From NCBI GenBank assembly GCA_000818945.1, contig KN805376.1, positions 285,353 through 349,352 on the forward strand: DNA of 64,000 bases, written 5' to 3'. Below are positions 19,601-30,803 of this stretch, piece by piece (within the stretch, counting starts at the first letter, position 1; each line of letters opens with the position of its first letter). The position numbers and the translations under genes were made by a program. Source of the stretch: Schizochytrium sp. CCTCC M209059. Its lineage: Eukaryota > Sar > Bigyra > Thraustochytrida > Thraustochytriidae. The notes beneath the pieces are model-generated. The model was not told the origin of the DNA. It did no database searches and saw nothing but the letters and a program-made list of their open reading frames with translations.

Positions 19601-19758
19601 AAACATTTTCATCCATTTCCAATTAGATTGGCAAAAGATTAAGGCGACACGCGGCGTACGTACGTGCGCGCAGATCGCGCCGACGACGTTCGTGGCCTTG
19701 GAGCAACCGGCGTCGCGTACGCCCCCATTTGACGCGTGGCACACACGGCTGGAGCCTC
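18375..19758. other. AT-richer intergenic region upstream of the cyclase cluster
   Basis: Visibly lower in GC than the surroundings, with T-runs (e.g. around 18846), no credible protein frame, and a (CT)n tract at 19566-19597. No tRNA or known small RNA could be recognised. Confidence 0.5.
19566..19597. repeat. (CT)n dinucleotide microsatellite
   Basis: About sixteen consecutive CT units, ~160 bases upstream of the cyclase copy 1 start codon. Confidence 0.95.
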
Positions 19759-22700
19759 ATGGACGTTCACCACATACTGGACGTCGAGGAGGAGAAGGAG
19801 GAAAGCAAGTGGGAAGATGATTATGACGAGGTCAAGGAGCAGAAGAAAGCAGAGCAGGACCATGGTAGTCGATCGTCCACACCTGCACTGCGAAAACAGC
19901 TTTCAGAGATGGATGCTGCAAGTCATATTCAACAGGAATTTAGAACATCTCGTAAACGAGAGGAAGAGCGCAAGTATAGACGTAAAATGATGGAAGTTCG
20001 AAGAAGCCTCACGGTCACGGATTCTCACCGAGAAGGAGTGGTCGCGCAGCAAGCGGTCGAGACAGAGTTTCGCTTACGCACCCTAACACCTGAGTACCTG
20101 CAATGGCTCATCGAGACAAGAGGACCTGAGGAAGCTTCTGCACCACGTCTTACTAATGCACGAGGAGCAGTGGCATTCGTCGACATGAAAGGCTTCACCA
20201 AACTTGCACAAAACATGCCCCGAACGCGAGGAAATGACTCGATTCTCTTTATTGACGAGTCATGGAACACCAGCAAAATTGACGCTTCGTCGGAGTTCAC
20301 CTCTGCAGTTTTGGCAGAGTACTGGGGCCTTGTAATCATGTACGCGAATAAGTTTAGCGGAGACGTGATCAAATTTCTTGGCGACGCTGTTCAAATCGTT
20401 TTCCCCGTGCGACCGCTCTTTTCGCATATCGTGAATGAAGCAGAGGCGGAAAAGCTGTGCCAAGATCGAGCTCTCCTCTTTGCCCTCGAGCTCATGCGCG
20501 CTCTCGAGTTCTTTGAGATCAGTTCTCTTGATGTAGGTACAAACAAGATGAAGCTCAAAATCGGCCTCGCCTTTGGGGACATGAGCTTTCGCGTCGTCGG
20601 AGGTGTGCTTTCAAGGTGCGAATTTGTTCTGTCTGGCCCAGCCGCAGCAAAGGCCGCAGACCTCAGCTCGCGTGCCAAGGACGACGAGACTGTTGCATAG
20701 CTAGGTTTCGGGTCGGTTGACTCATTGGAGACAGCAGCCTCGGCAAAGGCCCAATTTGTACGACTCCGCATGAGCGACAAGTTCCCAGAGGTCGAGGCCC
20801 TCTATCACACGCTGACACAGACTGAAGATTACTACAATGTCAGCGTGAACATGAATCCGTATCTAACTGGGAACGCACTGTATAATGAATACCAGGATCG
20901 AGGCATAGACTCATTCGCGAGATTTCAAAAGCTCGTGGCCAAACGCGCTTCGCAGCGCACGCAGGCACCTCGTTCGAGCCAGATATCCCTTCCCGAGTTC
21001 TCTGTGCAACCCACGAGTAGTTCAATTTTCAAGTTCAACAACGTAAAGCTCAACGCTGCAACGCGCTCGAGATGCTCTTCGTCACAGTTTTCAAGTACAG
21101 TATCCAACACATCCCAGAATTGCGAAGCGTTAGTGCAAACCGAGCGCATGATCCCACTACTTAGTCAACTTGTTCCCATGTGCGCACTCTCTCAAATTGT
21201 TGCGGGCTGCCATAATGCGCAGCTTGGTCATCGTTTCTGCAGCGTTCTCTTCATTTCAATTAAGAACTACGACCCGGAAGCCACAGAAGAAGCACAGACA
21301 GCTCTTATTCATCAGGCCACTTGCTTGGTGCAAAGTGCAATTTATTCGAACCGCGGCGACCTACGACAGGTCGCAGTCGATGACAAAGGTTTAGTCCTCA
21401 TTGCTGTTTTCGGACTTGCTGCAGAGGCACCCGAGCTGCCAGGATTCAGCGCTGCTTTGCAAATTAAAAAAGAGTTCGCGGCGGCGGGAATCAAGGCGGG
21501 CCTTGGCCTCACCACAGGATCATGCCACTATGGCCCAACTGGGGCTGATACGAGAGCCGAGTATGCCGTCGTTGGAAGTACAGTCAATTTATCTGCTCGT
21601 CTCATGGGCAAGGCCGTAGGTGCACTGAGTGCGAAGAGCACTCGTTTCTGCAATCTTCTCATCGACGCAAACACTTTCAAAGGCCTACCGCTGTCGTGCA
21701 CAACGGACTTTATGCATGCGGCACTTCGTGTCAAAGGTGTGGATGAAGCGGTTGAAATCTATTTCCCCATTGACGAGGAATGTACCCTGAAGATCCTTCA
21801 AGATGACTTTACCATTCAATGCCTCGCACTTTGTCAAGATCCAGAGATCGTGCGAGTATCTGCTGCCACGCACAAGAGGATGCGTCGCTCCTCGAGCTCG
21901 GTCAGCAACTTTTGTGTAGCTGACATCTTTCGCATCACGCTGGGCTTGAAGCAGCCGGAGTCTGTTCGCGAGGTTCTCAAGTACATTACAGTCATGGGTG
22001 TAGTTAACCGCAGGATCGACGCAGGAGTTCTCTATGCAATCATCCCCAGCCACGCTGTACGAACCGACTTAAATGAAGCCCTTGAAGCTCTCGAGAAAGA
22101 ATTGGAGATCATTGAGGACTCAGGCGATCAAGTGTATCTCGTTCGCAACGTCGAGAAACATATTCGTCCACTGTATCAGACGCTCATGCGATCGTTCAGG
22201 CATCAACTTCATCGCGAGCTTGCCGAAATTTATCAAGATCAGCTCTTACACGGTCGTCTGCGACAGGTTCCGCGCAACAGCCTTCATGAGATGATCGGAT
22301 CTCATTATGCCCTCGCTGGTGTCGACTTCCACCTTCAAGCTGCAGAATTTTTGAATGAAGGCCTCCGCCGGCAATATGCTACCGACCCCAAGTCTGCCGA
22401 GGCAACCTTGCAGCGTGCGCAGAGACTGGTGCGTTCTTGGCAAAACATGCAACGATCTCGGGCAGAAAAGGTCGCGGCAAAGTCGATGTTCTTTCTAGGT
22501 ACCATGAAAGCTTTGCAGCAAGATCATGCTGCAAGTATTCGCGCCTTCGCGGGCTGTTTGCGAGCATACAGCAACTTGTGCCCCCTTCTTTCGCCATTGT
22601 GTATCGTACATGATGTCGACCTCTTCAAGTCAGCACGACGTCAGGCCGGCAGTGCCAGCCAAGCTCACAATAATTGCACGTGCGACCGCTTACGAGCTGG

Positions 22701-23160
22701 CTTGAACGCCTTCCTTTTCGTTCATCATGCCGAAGATGTAAGTTCGTCTTCATTCTCTTTCCGCTGTCTCCATGTCAAATCGACAGACGGTTCCAGTCTC
22801 AAAATGGAAGCCTGTGAGGGCGTGATCATGAAACACAACTTTAGCGAATCGGCCAACACGGTCAATTGCACGCTCGCGGAGCTCACAAAGGACAAGGCAG
22901 AAGAGGAATACCAACTGAGTCGCGAAGATGCAAGTGTCTCTCAGTATTTCCGCGTCGTCCTCCACAACCCTCTTACTTCCAAACACTTTTTGCAGAGCCT
23001 AGCTCAGCTCGATCTGGCAAGCTCCAGACTTCATTCGGCCCAGAAGGTCTCTGTAGAACGCAGCACAAGTCTGGCCGAGTCAATCATGGAGGTCAATGAA
23101 GACATCGAGGAACGAGTGATGGAGGAAGAGCCCAGATCGAGACTTTGTACTATTCAATAA
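19759..23160 (+). CDS. ADCY10-like adenylyl cyclase copy 1, interrupted by in-frame TAG
   Basis: Tandem class III cyclase related to soluble adenylyl cyclase. From the ATG at 19759 the frame stays open to 23160 (1,133 codons plus terminator) except for a single TAG at 20698-20700 (codon 314). An IQ-like motif (HIQQEFRTSRKREEERKYRR) lies near residue 55. Cyclase domain C1 has both metal Asps (Asp142 in FVDMKGFT, Asp209 in KFLGDAVQ). C2 has Lys543 (DDKGLVLI) and Asn610/Arg614 (VNLSAR). A winged-helix/TPR-like tail follows, then a CxC..HH motif and a C-terminal CTIQ CaaX box. Alignment with copy 2 across the stop is ungapped, so no indel explains it. TAG is followed by CTAG, a readthrough-type context. 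It could be a recently broken gene, a recoded gene giving a C1-only and a full product, or a base error. I see no plausible intron that removes the stop. Confidence 0.8.
20698..20700 (+). other. In-frame TAG between the two cyclase domains of copy 1, followed by CTAG
   Basis: Reads GCA TAG CTA GGT in frame, between DDETVA and the FVRLR segment. TAG serves as the normal terminator of other genes in the window (GPR180-like, calmodulin-like), so a reassigned code is not the explanation. Confidence 0.85.
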
Positions 23161-24285
<1,125 letters not shown>

Positions 24286-24558
24286 ACTGCTTCGTGTCCT
24301 CCCCGCACGTCCACTCAGGTTCTCTACCTGAGTCTCGCTGTGTGTACGGGAAGGGAGGTGTACAGCAAAAGTATCCGTTCGGAACCTCGTGGCACAGTAG
24401 AGCAGTGGAGTGGCCAAGCGCGCGGCGGCGCTGCGCAGCGCGTGCCTGAGCTGGCTGGCTGGCCGGCTGGCCGGCCGGAGCAGACTATACAGCGGCGGCG
24501 TGCATCACCGCTTCGGTCGGTCGGCGACCTCGGCGAGTGCCCCGCGCCCGCCCGCCCG
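24286..24558. other. Short flank between CTG tract and gap
   Basis: GC-rich, with CTGG/CCGG-type simple sequence (CTGGCTGGCTGGCCGG) near 24450-24476. No gene is seen. Confidence 0.6.
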
Positions 24559-25476
24559 NNNNNNNNNNNNNNNNNNNNNNNNNNNNNNNNNNNNNNNNNN
24601 NNNNNNNNNNNNNNNNNNNNNNNNNNNNNNNNNNNNNNNNNNNNNNNNNNNNNNNNNNNNNNNNNNNNNNNNNNNNNNNNNNNNNNNNNNNNNNNNNNNN
24701 NNNNNNNNNNNNNNNNNNNNNNNNNNNNNNNNNNNNNNNNNNNNNNNNNNNNNNNNNNNNNNNNNNNNNNNNNNNNNNNNNNNNNNNNNNNNNNNNNNNN
24801 NNNNNNNNNNNNNNNNNNNNNNNNNNNNNNNNNNNNNNNNNNNNNNNNNNNNNNNNNNNNNNNNNNNNNNNNNNNNNNNNNNNNNNNNNNNNNNNNNNNN
24901 NNNNNNNNNNNNNNNNNNNNNNNNNNNNNNNNNNNNNNNNNNNNNNNNNNNNNNNNNNNNNNNNNNNNNNNNNNNNNNNNNNNNNNNNNNNNNNNNNNNN
25001 NNNNNNNNNNNNNNNNNNNNNNNNNNNNNNNNNNNNNNNNNNNNNNNNNNNNNNNNNNNNNNNNNNNNNNNNNNNNNNNNNNNNNNNNNNNNNNNNNNNN
25101 NNNNNNNNNNNNNNNNNNNNNNNNNNNNNNNNNNNNNNNNNNNNNNNNNNNNNNNNNNNNNNNNNNNNNNNNNNNNNNNNNNNNNNNNNNNNNNNNNNNN
25201 NNNNNNNNNNNNNNNNNNNNNNNNNNNNNNNNNNNNNNNNNNNNNNNNNNNNNNNNNNNNNNNNNNNNNNNNNNNNNNNNNNNNNNNNNNNNNNNNNNNN
25301 NNNNNNNNNNNNNNNNNNNNNNNNNNNNNNNNNNNNNNNNNNNNNNNNNNNNNNNNNNNNNNNNNNNNNNNNNNNNNNNNNNNNNNNNNNNNNNNNNNNN
25401 NNNNNNNNNNNNNNNNNNNNNNNNNNNNNNNNNNNNNNNNNNNNNNNNNNNNNNNNNNNNNNNNNNNNNNNNNNNN
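24559..25476. other. Assembly gap (918 N)
   Basis: Unresolved bases, bounded on the left by CCCG units and on the right by CCTG units. The missing DNA is therefore probably simple repeat, and the true size is unknown. Confidence 0.99.
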
Positions 25477-26004
25477 CGCCCGTTCGCCTGCCTGCCTGCC
25501 TGCCTGCCTGCTTGCCTGCTGCGCGGCGCCGCGTCGTCGCCGTGCAGTCGCGAAAGGAAGGGGGAGAGAGAAAAAGAAGACAGCGCTCTCAAGTGCACTC
25601 GGCGTGCGTCCAGAACGGGGCGAAGGAAAAGGCGACGCGAGGCAACGCGAAGTACGGCGAACAAATCAAGCAGAGTGCCTTGCTTGCCGCGCCTCGCCTT
25701 TGCCTCGCTTTCGCGGGCACGCGGGCGCACGAGAGCGCGCGGCGCGCCCTCACACGAGCAGCGCTACAAAACAAAGCGAAAACAACGACCCGCTTTCTGC
25801 CTGCCTGCCTACACGGAGCTTGTCACGACTGCAACTCGACGCGAGTCGAGTTGACGGGCAAGGAGGTCGACGAAGCGTTGGCCGTGATAAGTCCCGCCCT
25901 GGCGGCAAACCCCCGAGGCCGAGCGCGAAGCGCGCCACGCCGCGGTGCGTGGGCGTTGCTGGCGAGGACTTAGTTAGCTTGTCGGCTACACATTGTCAAG
26001 CCGG
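25477..26004. other. 5' flank of cyclase copy 2
   Basis: It begins with a (CCTG)n run (25487-25519) and is otherwise GC-rich without a credible gene. Confidence 0.6.
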
Positions 26005-29000
26005 ATGGACACCGCTGCGGACATCCGCCGCGCCTCCATTGTCAGCGGCGAAGACAACGACGACTCTGGAGGCCTGTCGAGGTGGCTCGGTGAGGCCAAA
26101 ACAAATTCAAGGCACGATGGCAGCGATAATCGCGGTCATCACGGCGTCAGCTTCAAGTTCAATCCGCGAGACCTCATTTCAGGCAAACACGATGAGGCCT
26201 TTGCAGATGCGGAAAAGAGCGCCTGCGCAAAAAGGATTCAACGATGGCTGCGAGAACGAAAACTCAAATACGCACGATGGCTGTGGAAGCGACGCTTAAT
26301 GCGAACCAAGGCAGATTTGCGCAAGATGAGCACGCCCGACGACAGGAACGCCCAGCAGCAACTCTATGAGACCGAAGAAAAGCTGTGCGCGCTCACCTCT
26401 ATGTATCTCCAGTGGCTTTTGCGAACAAAGGGTCCAGGGGGTCTCAAGCCCGAGACGTGTCACCGCATCAAAGGCGTCGTCGCTTTCGTTGACATGAAGG
26501 GATTTACCAATCTTGCACAATATCTTGCGAAAAAGAATGCTGTCGACGCAACTGGTTCGTCCGTTTTTCTTGACCAAGATTTGAATATTAACCTTTCTTC
26601 CGAGCTCACTAACGTTGTTCTCGGAAAGTATTGGGAGCTGGTCATCATGTACGCCCACAAGTTCCAGGGGTCTGTGCTCAAGTACCTCGGTGACGCTGTA
26701 CAAATCATTTTCCCCATCGAACCGCTCTTCTCAAATGTGGCGGATCCTGAGGAAGCGGCATCATCGTGTCAAAATCGAGGTCTCATGTTTACACTAGAGC
26801 TGCTCCGCGCGCTCGAATTTTTCGAAATTGCCTCTCTCGACCTGGGTACCTCGCGCATGAGCCTCAAGATTGGTCTTGCGTATGGAATGATGAGCGTTCG
26901 CGTACTCGGCGGAGTTGCATCACGCTGCGAGTTCGTGCTTTCTGGCGAAACGTCCGAGCTTGCGGCGGAGTTGAGTGGTAAAGCCAACCACGATGAAGCC
27001 ATTGTGCACGAAAGCATCGTCATCGCCAGAGAAATGCTGCCCCGAAATCGCCGCGACGCGAGCTTTGTACGAGTCAAGGTTGGGCCCAAATACCCCAAGG
27101 TGGCAGATTTGTACCAGTATCTCACTCAAACAGGCGACTACTTCGATGCGTGTCTGTACAAAAATCCGTACAAGGACGACGACGACGAAGGCGAGTCGAC
27201 GGTAGAGCTTCTTGAAGGTGTTCGAGCTCTGAATCACGCCCAACATCGTGCCGTGGCCCGCGCGAAGGAACGAAGAGCTTCCCTTCGGCATTTATCGTCA
27301 ATGAGCTCGCTTGGATCTGCTGGTGCGTCGCGCTTCAATGCGTCCGGGTCCAGCATTTCCATGAGGCTTAAAGAACTCGAGGATGCCATCGACACCAAGT
27401 CACAGCAGGACAGGTCCTCCGCGTCGCTATCATTTGACGTGCTCGGACGCTTTGTTCCCATTTGCGCTCTATCCCAAATTGCCGCGGGATGTCACACTTC
27501 GCAGCTGGGCCAAGGATATTGTGCGGTGCTCTTCATTGAGATTTCCAATTATGACCCCACTGCAACAGAGGAATACCAAACAATATTTATGCAAGTAGCG
27601 ATGACGCTAGCGCAAGTTGCTATTTACCAGCACCTCGGCGATCTGCGACAGGTGGCCGTCGATGACAAGGGTCTCGTCATTATCGGCATGTTTGGAATTT
27701 CGGCCGCAAACGCGGAGGCCTCGGCCTTTGACGCCGCCATGCAGATCAAGGCATCCTACGCGAGAGAGGGGATTGTGGCTGCAATAGGAATTGCATCAGG
27801 AGCGTGCCACTTTGGCCCAACTGGCGCAGCAACGCGCAATGAGTATGCAGTCGTGGGAAGCACGGTGAATCTGTCAGCACGACTCATGGCCCGTGCTTCC
27901 AAGGCGGCCAACTATTTTCATACAAAGTCTTTCGTCTTGACTGATCACACTACCTTCCTAGGACTTCCCGCACACTGTAACACCAAGTTCGCAACGTCCA
28001 ACGTCAAGGTGAAGGGCTTTGAGCGAGCTATTCAGGTTTTCTCCCCGCTCGACCGACGCGAGTCGCTCGAAGATCTGAAGGATATGGATGTTCCAAAGCA
28101 CCTCGGCTTTGAAACAGAAACTCGCATTGTCAAGGTGACGCATGTTACCAAACGATCAGCCGTGAGTTTTCGCGAGCGGCAAAAGCGTTCCGGTTTTGTT
28201 GCCGACATTCATCGTCTCACGGTGGGACTCGAGAGATCAGAGTCTGTGCAAGAGGTGCTAAAGCACGTAGCCGTCATGGGCGTGGTGAATGCCCGCATCG
28301 ACGTCACCATCCTCTACTCTGTCATTCAGAGCGTCTCGGTGTGCTCCGACCTGTCGTACTCGCTACAAGTGCTCGAAAATGACCTGCAGATTCTACAGGA
28401 TGCTGGTAATCAGGTGTACATGGTGCGCAGTGTAACACAGCATGTCAAGCCGCTTTACGAGACGTTGATGCAATCATTTCGGACGCGATTACACCAGGAT
28501 CTCGCCACAATCTATGAAAAACAGGTGCGAAATGACAATCTCAAGGACTTTGCAAAAGACAGCCTTCACGTGATCGTTGGTTCGCATTACGCTCTTGCCG
28601 GTGTGGAGCATCACCTCAAGGCAGCAGAGTACCTCAACAAGGGGCTTTCCAAGATCGCGCATCATGACCTCTCGTACGCAGCGCTCCTCGCGCGCCGCAG
28701 TCGCAAGCTCGTGCAGGGCTGGCAACGAAAGCAGCAGGCCAAGGCAGAAAAGGCCAAAGCAATGTCCATGTACCTTGTTGGTGGATGCGAGCTCAAGTCC
28801 AACAATTATGAGCAAAGCTTTGGCGCTTTTGTTGCTGGACTTCGTTGTTACGGGGCTCTCAAGCCTCTTTTGAAGCCCAGATGCAGGTCAAACGCGACTT
28901 GTCGCCTCTTACATGAGACTGTGCCCAACTGCAACTGTCTTTTACTCCGACCTCGCATGCGAGCCTACCTTTTTGTACACCATACAGAGGATGCGCATTC

Positions 29001-29439
29001 GAGCACGTACTACCTCCGTGGAATGAAGGTCGAGTCTCCGCGTGGCAGCAACTTTCACCTCACACCGCTCGAATGCGCAAATCTCTCGTCCGCGCAGCCA
29101 AGACACTCAAATTCCTCTGTCTGCGTACTTGAAGAAATGTCAGAGGAAGAGACACTCAAGCGATACCAAATGGTCGATCGCGACGCTACTGTCCAGTCTT
29201 TTTACCAGATTTACATTCATGATGCTGCTGTCGCAAAGCTTATTCTTCACATGCTAGCCCAACTCGCCAAGGTCTCTTCCATAATGGAAGTCAAATCTGC
29301 AGGCCAAGTTCGGTCCACCTCATTCACGCAACACACACAAGACACTATCACAAGTGAGCAAAGCAAAGGTGAACACGGGGGGCTGTCACGCTCTGGAAGC
29401 ACGCTCATGGACCGCTCAAAAGTGTGTCACATTCAGTAA
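26005..29439 (+). CDS. ADCY10-like adenylyl cyclase copy 2 (intact, CaaX-terminated)
   Basis: A 1,144-residue protein and the best-preserved copy. An IQ-like motif (KRIQRWLRERKLKYARW) lies near residue 75. C1 (~155-330) has metal ligands Asp163 (VAFVDMKGFT) and Asp230 (KYLGDAVQ). C2 (~500-680) has Lys555 (DDKG) and Asn622/Arg626 (VNLSAR), equivalent to the base-binding Lys and the catalytic Asn/Arg of ADCY10. From ~729 the pattern HRLTVGL...VLKHVAVMGV...RTRLHQDLATIYE resembles the winged-helix lid and first helical repeats of ADCY10. No Walker A or B is seen before it. Cys960, 966, 976 and 978 with His992-993 form a possible metal site. The C-terminus is CHIQ, a CaaX box favouring farnesylation. 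The expected reaction is ATP to cAMP at a membrane; GTP use is not excluded. The ATG at 26005 is the first in frame. Confidence 0.88.
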   Translation: MDTAADIRRASIVSGEDNDDSGGLSRWLGEAKTNSRHDGSDNRGHHGVSFKFNPRDLISGKHDEAFADAEKSACAKRIQRWLRERKLKYARWLWKRRLMRTKADLRKMSTPDDRNAQQQLYETEEKLCALTSMYLQWLLRTKGPGGLKPETCHRIKGVVAFVDMKGFTNLAQYLAKKNAVDATGSSVFLDQDLNINLSSELTNVVLGKYWELVIMYAHKFQGSVLKYLGDAVQIIFPIEPLFSNVADPEEAASSCQNRGLMFTLELLRALEFFEIASLDLGTSRMSLKIGLAYGMMSVRVLGGVASRCEFVLSGETSELAAELSGKANHDEAIVHESIVIAREMLPRNRRDASFVRVKVGPKYPKVADLYQYLTQTGDYFDACLYKNPYKDDDDEGESTVELLEGVRALNHAQHRAVARAKERRASLRHLSSMSSLGSAGASRFNASGSSISMRLKELEDAIDTKSQQDRSSASLSFDVLGRFVPICALSQIAAGCHTSQLGQGYCAVLFIEISNYDPTATEEYQTIFMQVAMTLAQVAIYQHLGDLRQVAVDDKGLVIIGMFGISAANAEASAFDAAMQIKASYAREGIVAAIGIASGACHFGPTGAATRNEYAVVGSTVNLSARLMARASKAANYFHTKSFVLTDHTTFLGLPAHCNTKFATSNVKVKGFERAIQVFSPLDRRESLEDLKDMDVPKHLGFETETRIVKVTHVTKRSAVSFRERQKRSGFVADIHRLTVGLERSESVQEVLKHVAVMGVVNARIDVTILYSVIQSVSVCSDLSYSLQVLENDLQILQDAGNQVYMVRSVTQHVKPLYETLMQSFRTRLHQDLATIYEKQVRNDNLKDFAKDSLHVIVGSHYALAGVEHHLKAAEYLNKGLSKIAHHDLSYAALLARRSRKLVQGWQRKQQAKAEKAKAMSMYLVGGCELKSNNYEQSFGAFVAGLRCYGALKPLLKPRCRSNATCRLLHETVPNCNCLLLRPRMRAYLFVHHTEDAHSSTYYLRGMKVESPRGSNFHLTPLECANLSSAQPRHSNSSVCVLEEMSEEETLKRYQMVDRDATVQSFYQIYIHDAAVAKLILHMLAQLAKVSSIMEVKSAGQVRSTSFTQHTQDTITSEQSKGEHGGLSRSGSTLMDRSKVCHIQ

Positions 29440-30803
29440 AGGTTCACATTGCTCAGCCGGTCAACACCGTTCATTCTATCTGCAAAATTTGCAGGATTGG
29501 CTCCGGATACACTTTTCTTCTACAGTCAGCGAATGAAGACGTTCACCGGGGCCTAGGTCTTTGCCTGAGACTTGGCTCTGGTCTAGACGTGGACTAGATT
29601 TAGCTCGTAGCTCTATGTGTGGGCCCACGATTTGTTTCGTGCGATATGTAATTCACCACACTACAAACTAAGACAAAGATTGATAGAAAGTGGCTGAATT
29701 GAAGTGTTTGTTTGAGTGCGAGGTGGTTCTGGCTGGCCCACCTGCGGTACGGCTAATATCCATTTCAGAACGGACGTACCAGTGCCGCTGGGCCTAGTGC
29801 GGCGTCATGAAAGTTTTTTTTCCAGGAGTTTTTTTTTTCGATTACGAACTTTCTTTTCAAGATTTTTTTTTTCAACCAAGTAAAATGTGGCAAAGTCATT
29901 CGAGCAGAGCTGAGTGAGCTGTCCGGCCTTGGCCAATATTGCTCGGCGTTGTGTACACAGCGTGCGGGAAATCAAAACGCAACCGATCAACTCAACTAAC
30001 CAGAAATTTGTCACCGGACTGTGGAGCGCTGCATTTGTATGCAATGTAAACGATCCGTTGACGTTTGTCCTGTAGCATGATTCTACGTATTAGTACTACG
30101 TTACGGTGACCCGGGCCATGGCAGTAGCTCAACTTGGATTCATTTTCCGACATAGGATTCACAGTCAGCCTGGGCACCGTTTCTGAGAGGCGCGGCGCGC
30201 GGCCCGTGCCCCAGTCGCTAGCTTTGCTAGCTAAAATACCCTTCTTGTGCAGCTCGAAGCAGTTCATGAAAAATCACGGTGACAGAAAAGGCGTAGACCA
30301 ACCCGTTCTTACGCAGTCCTCTTGCACGGTCGGGGAGGTGTGTGCACCCCACATCGGCCATCGTTTGTTTTCTTTCCGTCATTTTTTCTTTGCATAAGGG
30401 TGAATGAACACTCGCTCGGCGGTCTTTCAAGGTCCGCGATCATACCACTCCTTTGCGCGCGCACACACTCTTGCTCATTGGCTTGGCTTGAGCTGGCTGC
30501 ACACATCCAGAACCTACCTTCGTAACTTAGGAGGCGCCACGGTCGCGCTGCGCTGGCTGGTCGCGCTTTGCAGGCAAACAGGCAGACCTTGCAAAGAGGC
30601 GAACCACGCGGTTGCGTTCCTCGTCGCGCCTCTCGCGCGAGGCCGGGCAAAGCCAGGCCAGTCTGTGCAAGGCACGCTGCGCAGCAGACACCAAGGCAAG
30701 ACAAGAAAGGCAAAGAGAAAAGAGGAGAACGACGGCAATTGTGACCCTCGATACGTAGAGGTTGAGAGAGAGGGCGGTCCGCGTCAGAAACTCCGGAAAG
30801 ACA
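29440..30803. other. Intergenic region between cyclase copies 2 and 3
   Basis: No gene is seen. Three T8-T10 tracts lie close together at 29814-29872. TAGTAC/GTACTA-type motifs occur near 30090, and a GCCAGGCCAG stretch near 30655. Confidence 0.6.

Noticed and set aside
20689..20712. A very short GT-AG interval around the copy 1 TAG as an intron
   Set aside because: Candidates are only 9 or 13 bases long, far below a workable intron, and the ungapped alignment with copy 2 argues against removal.
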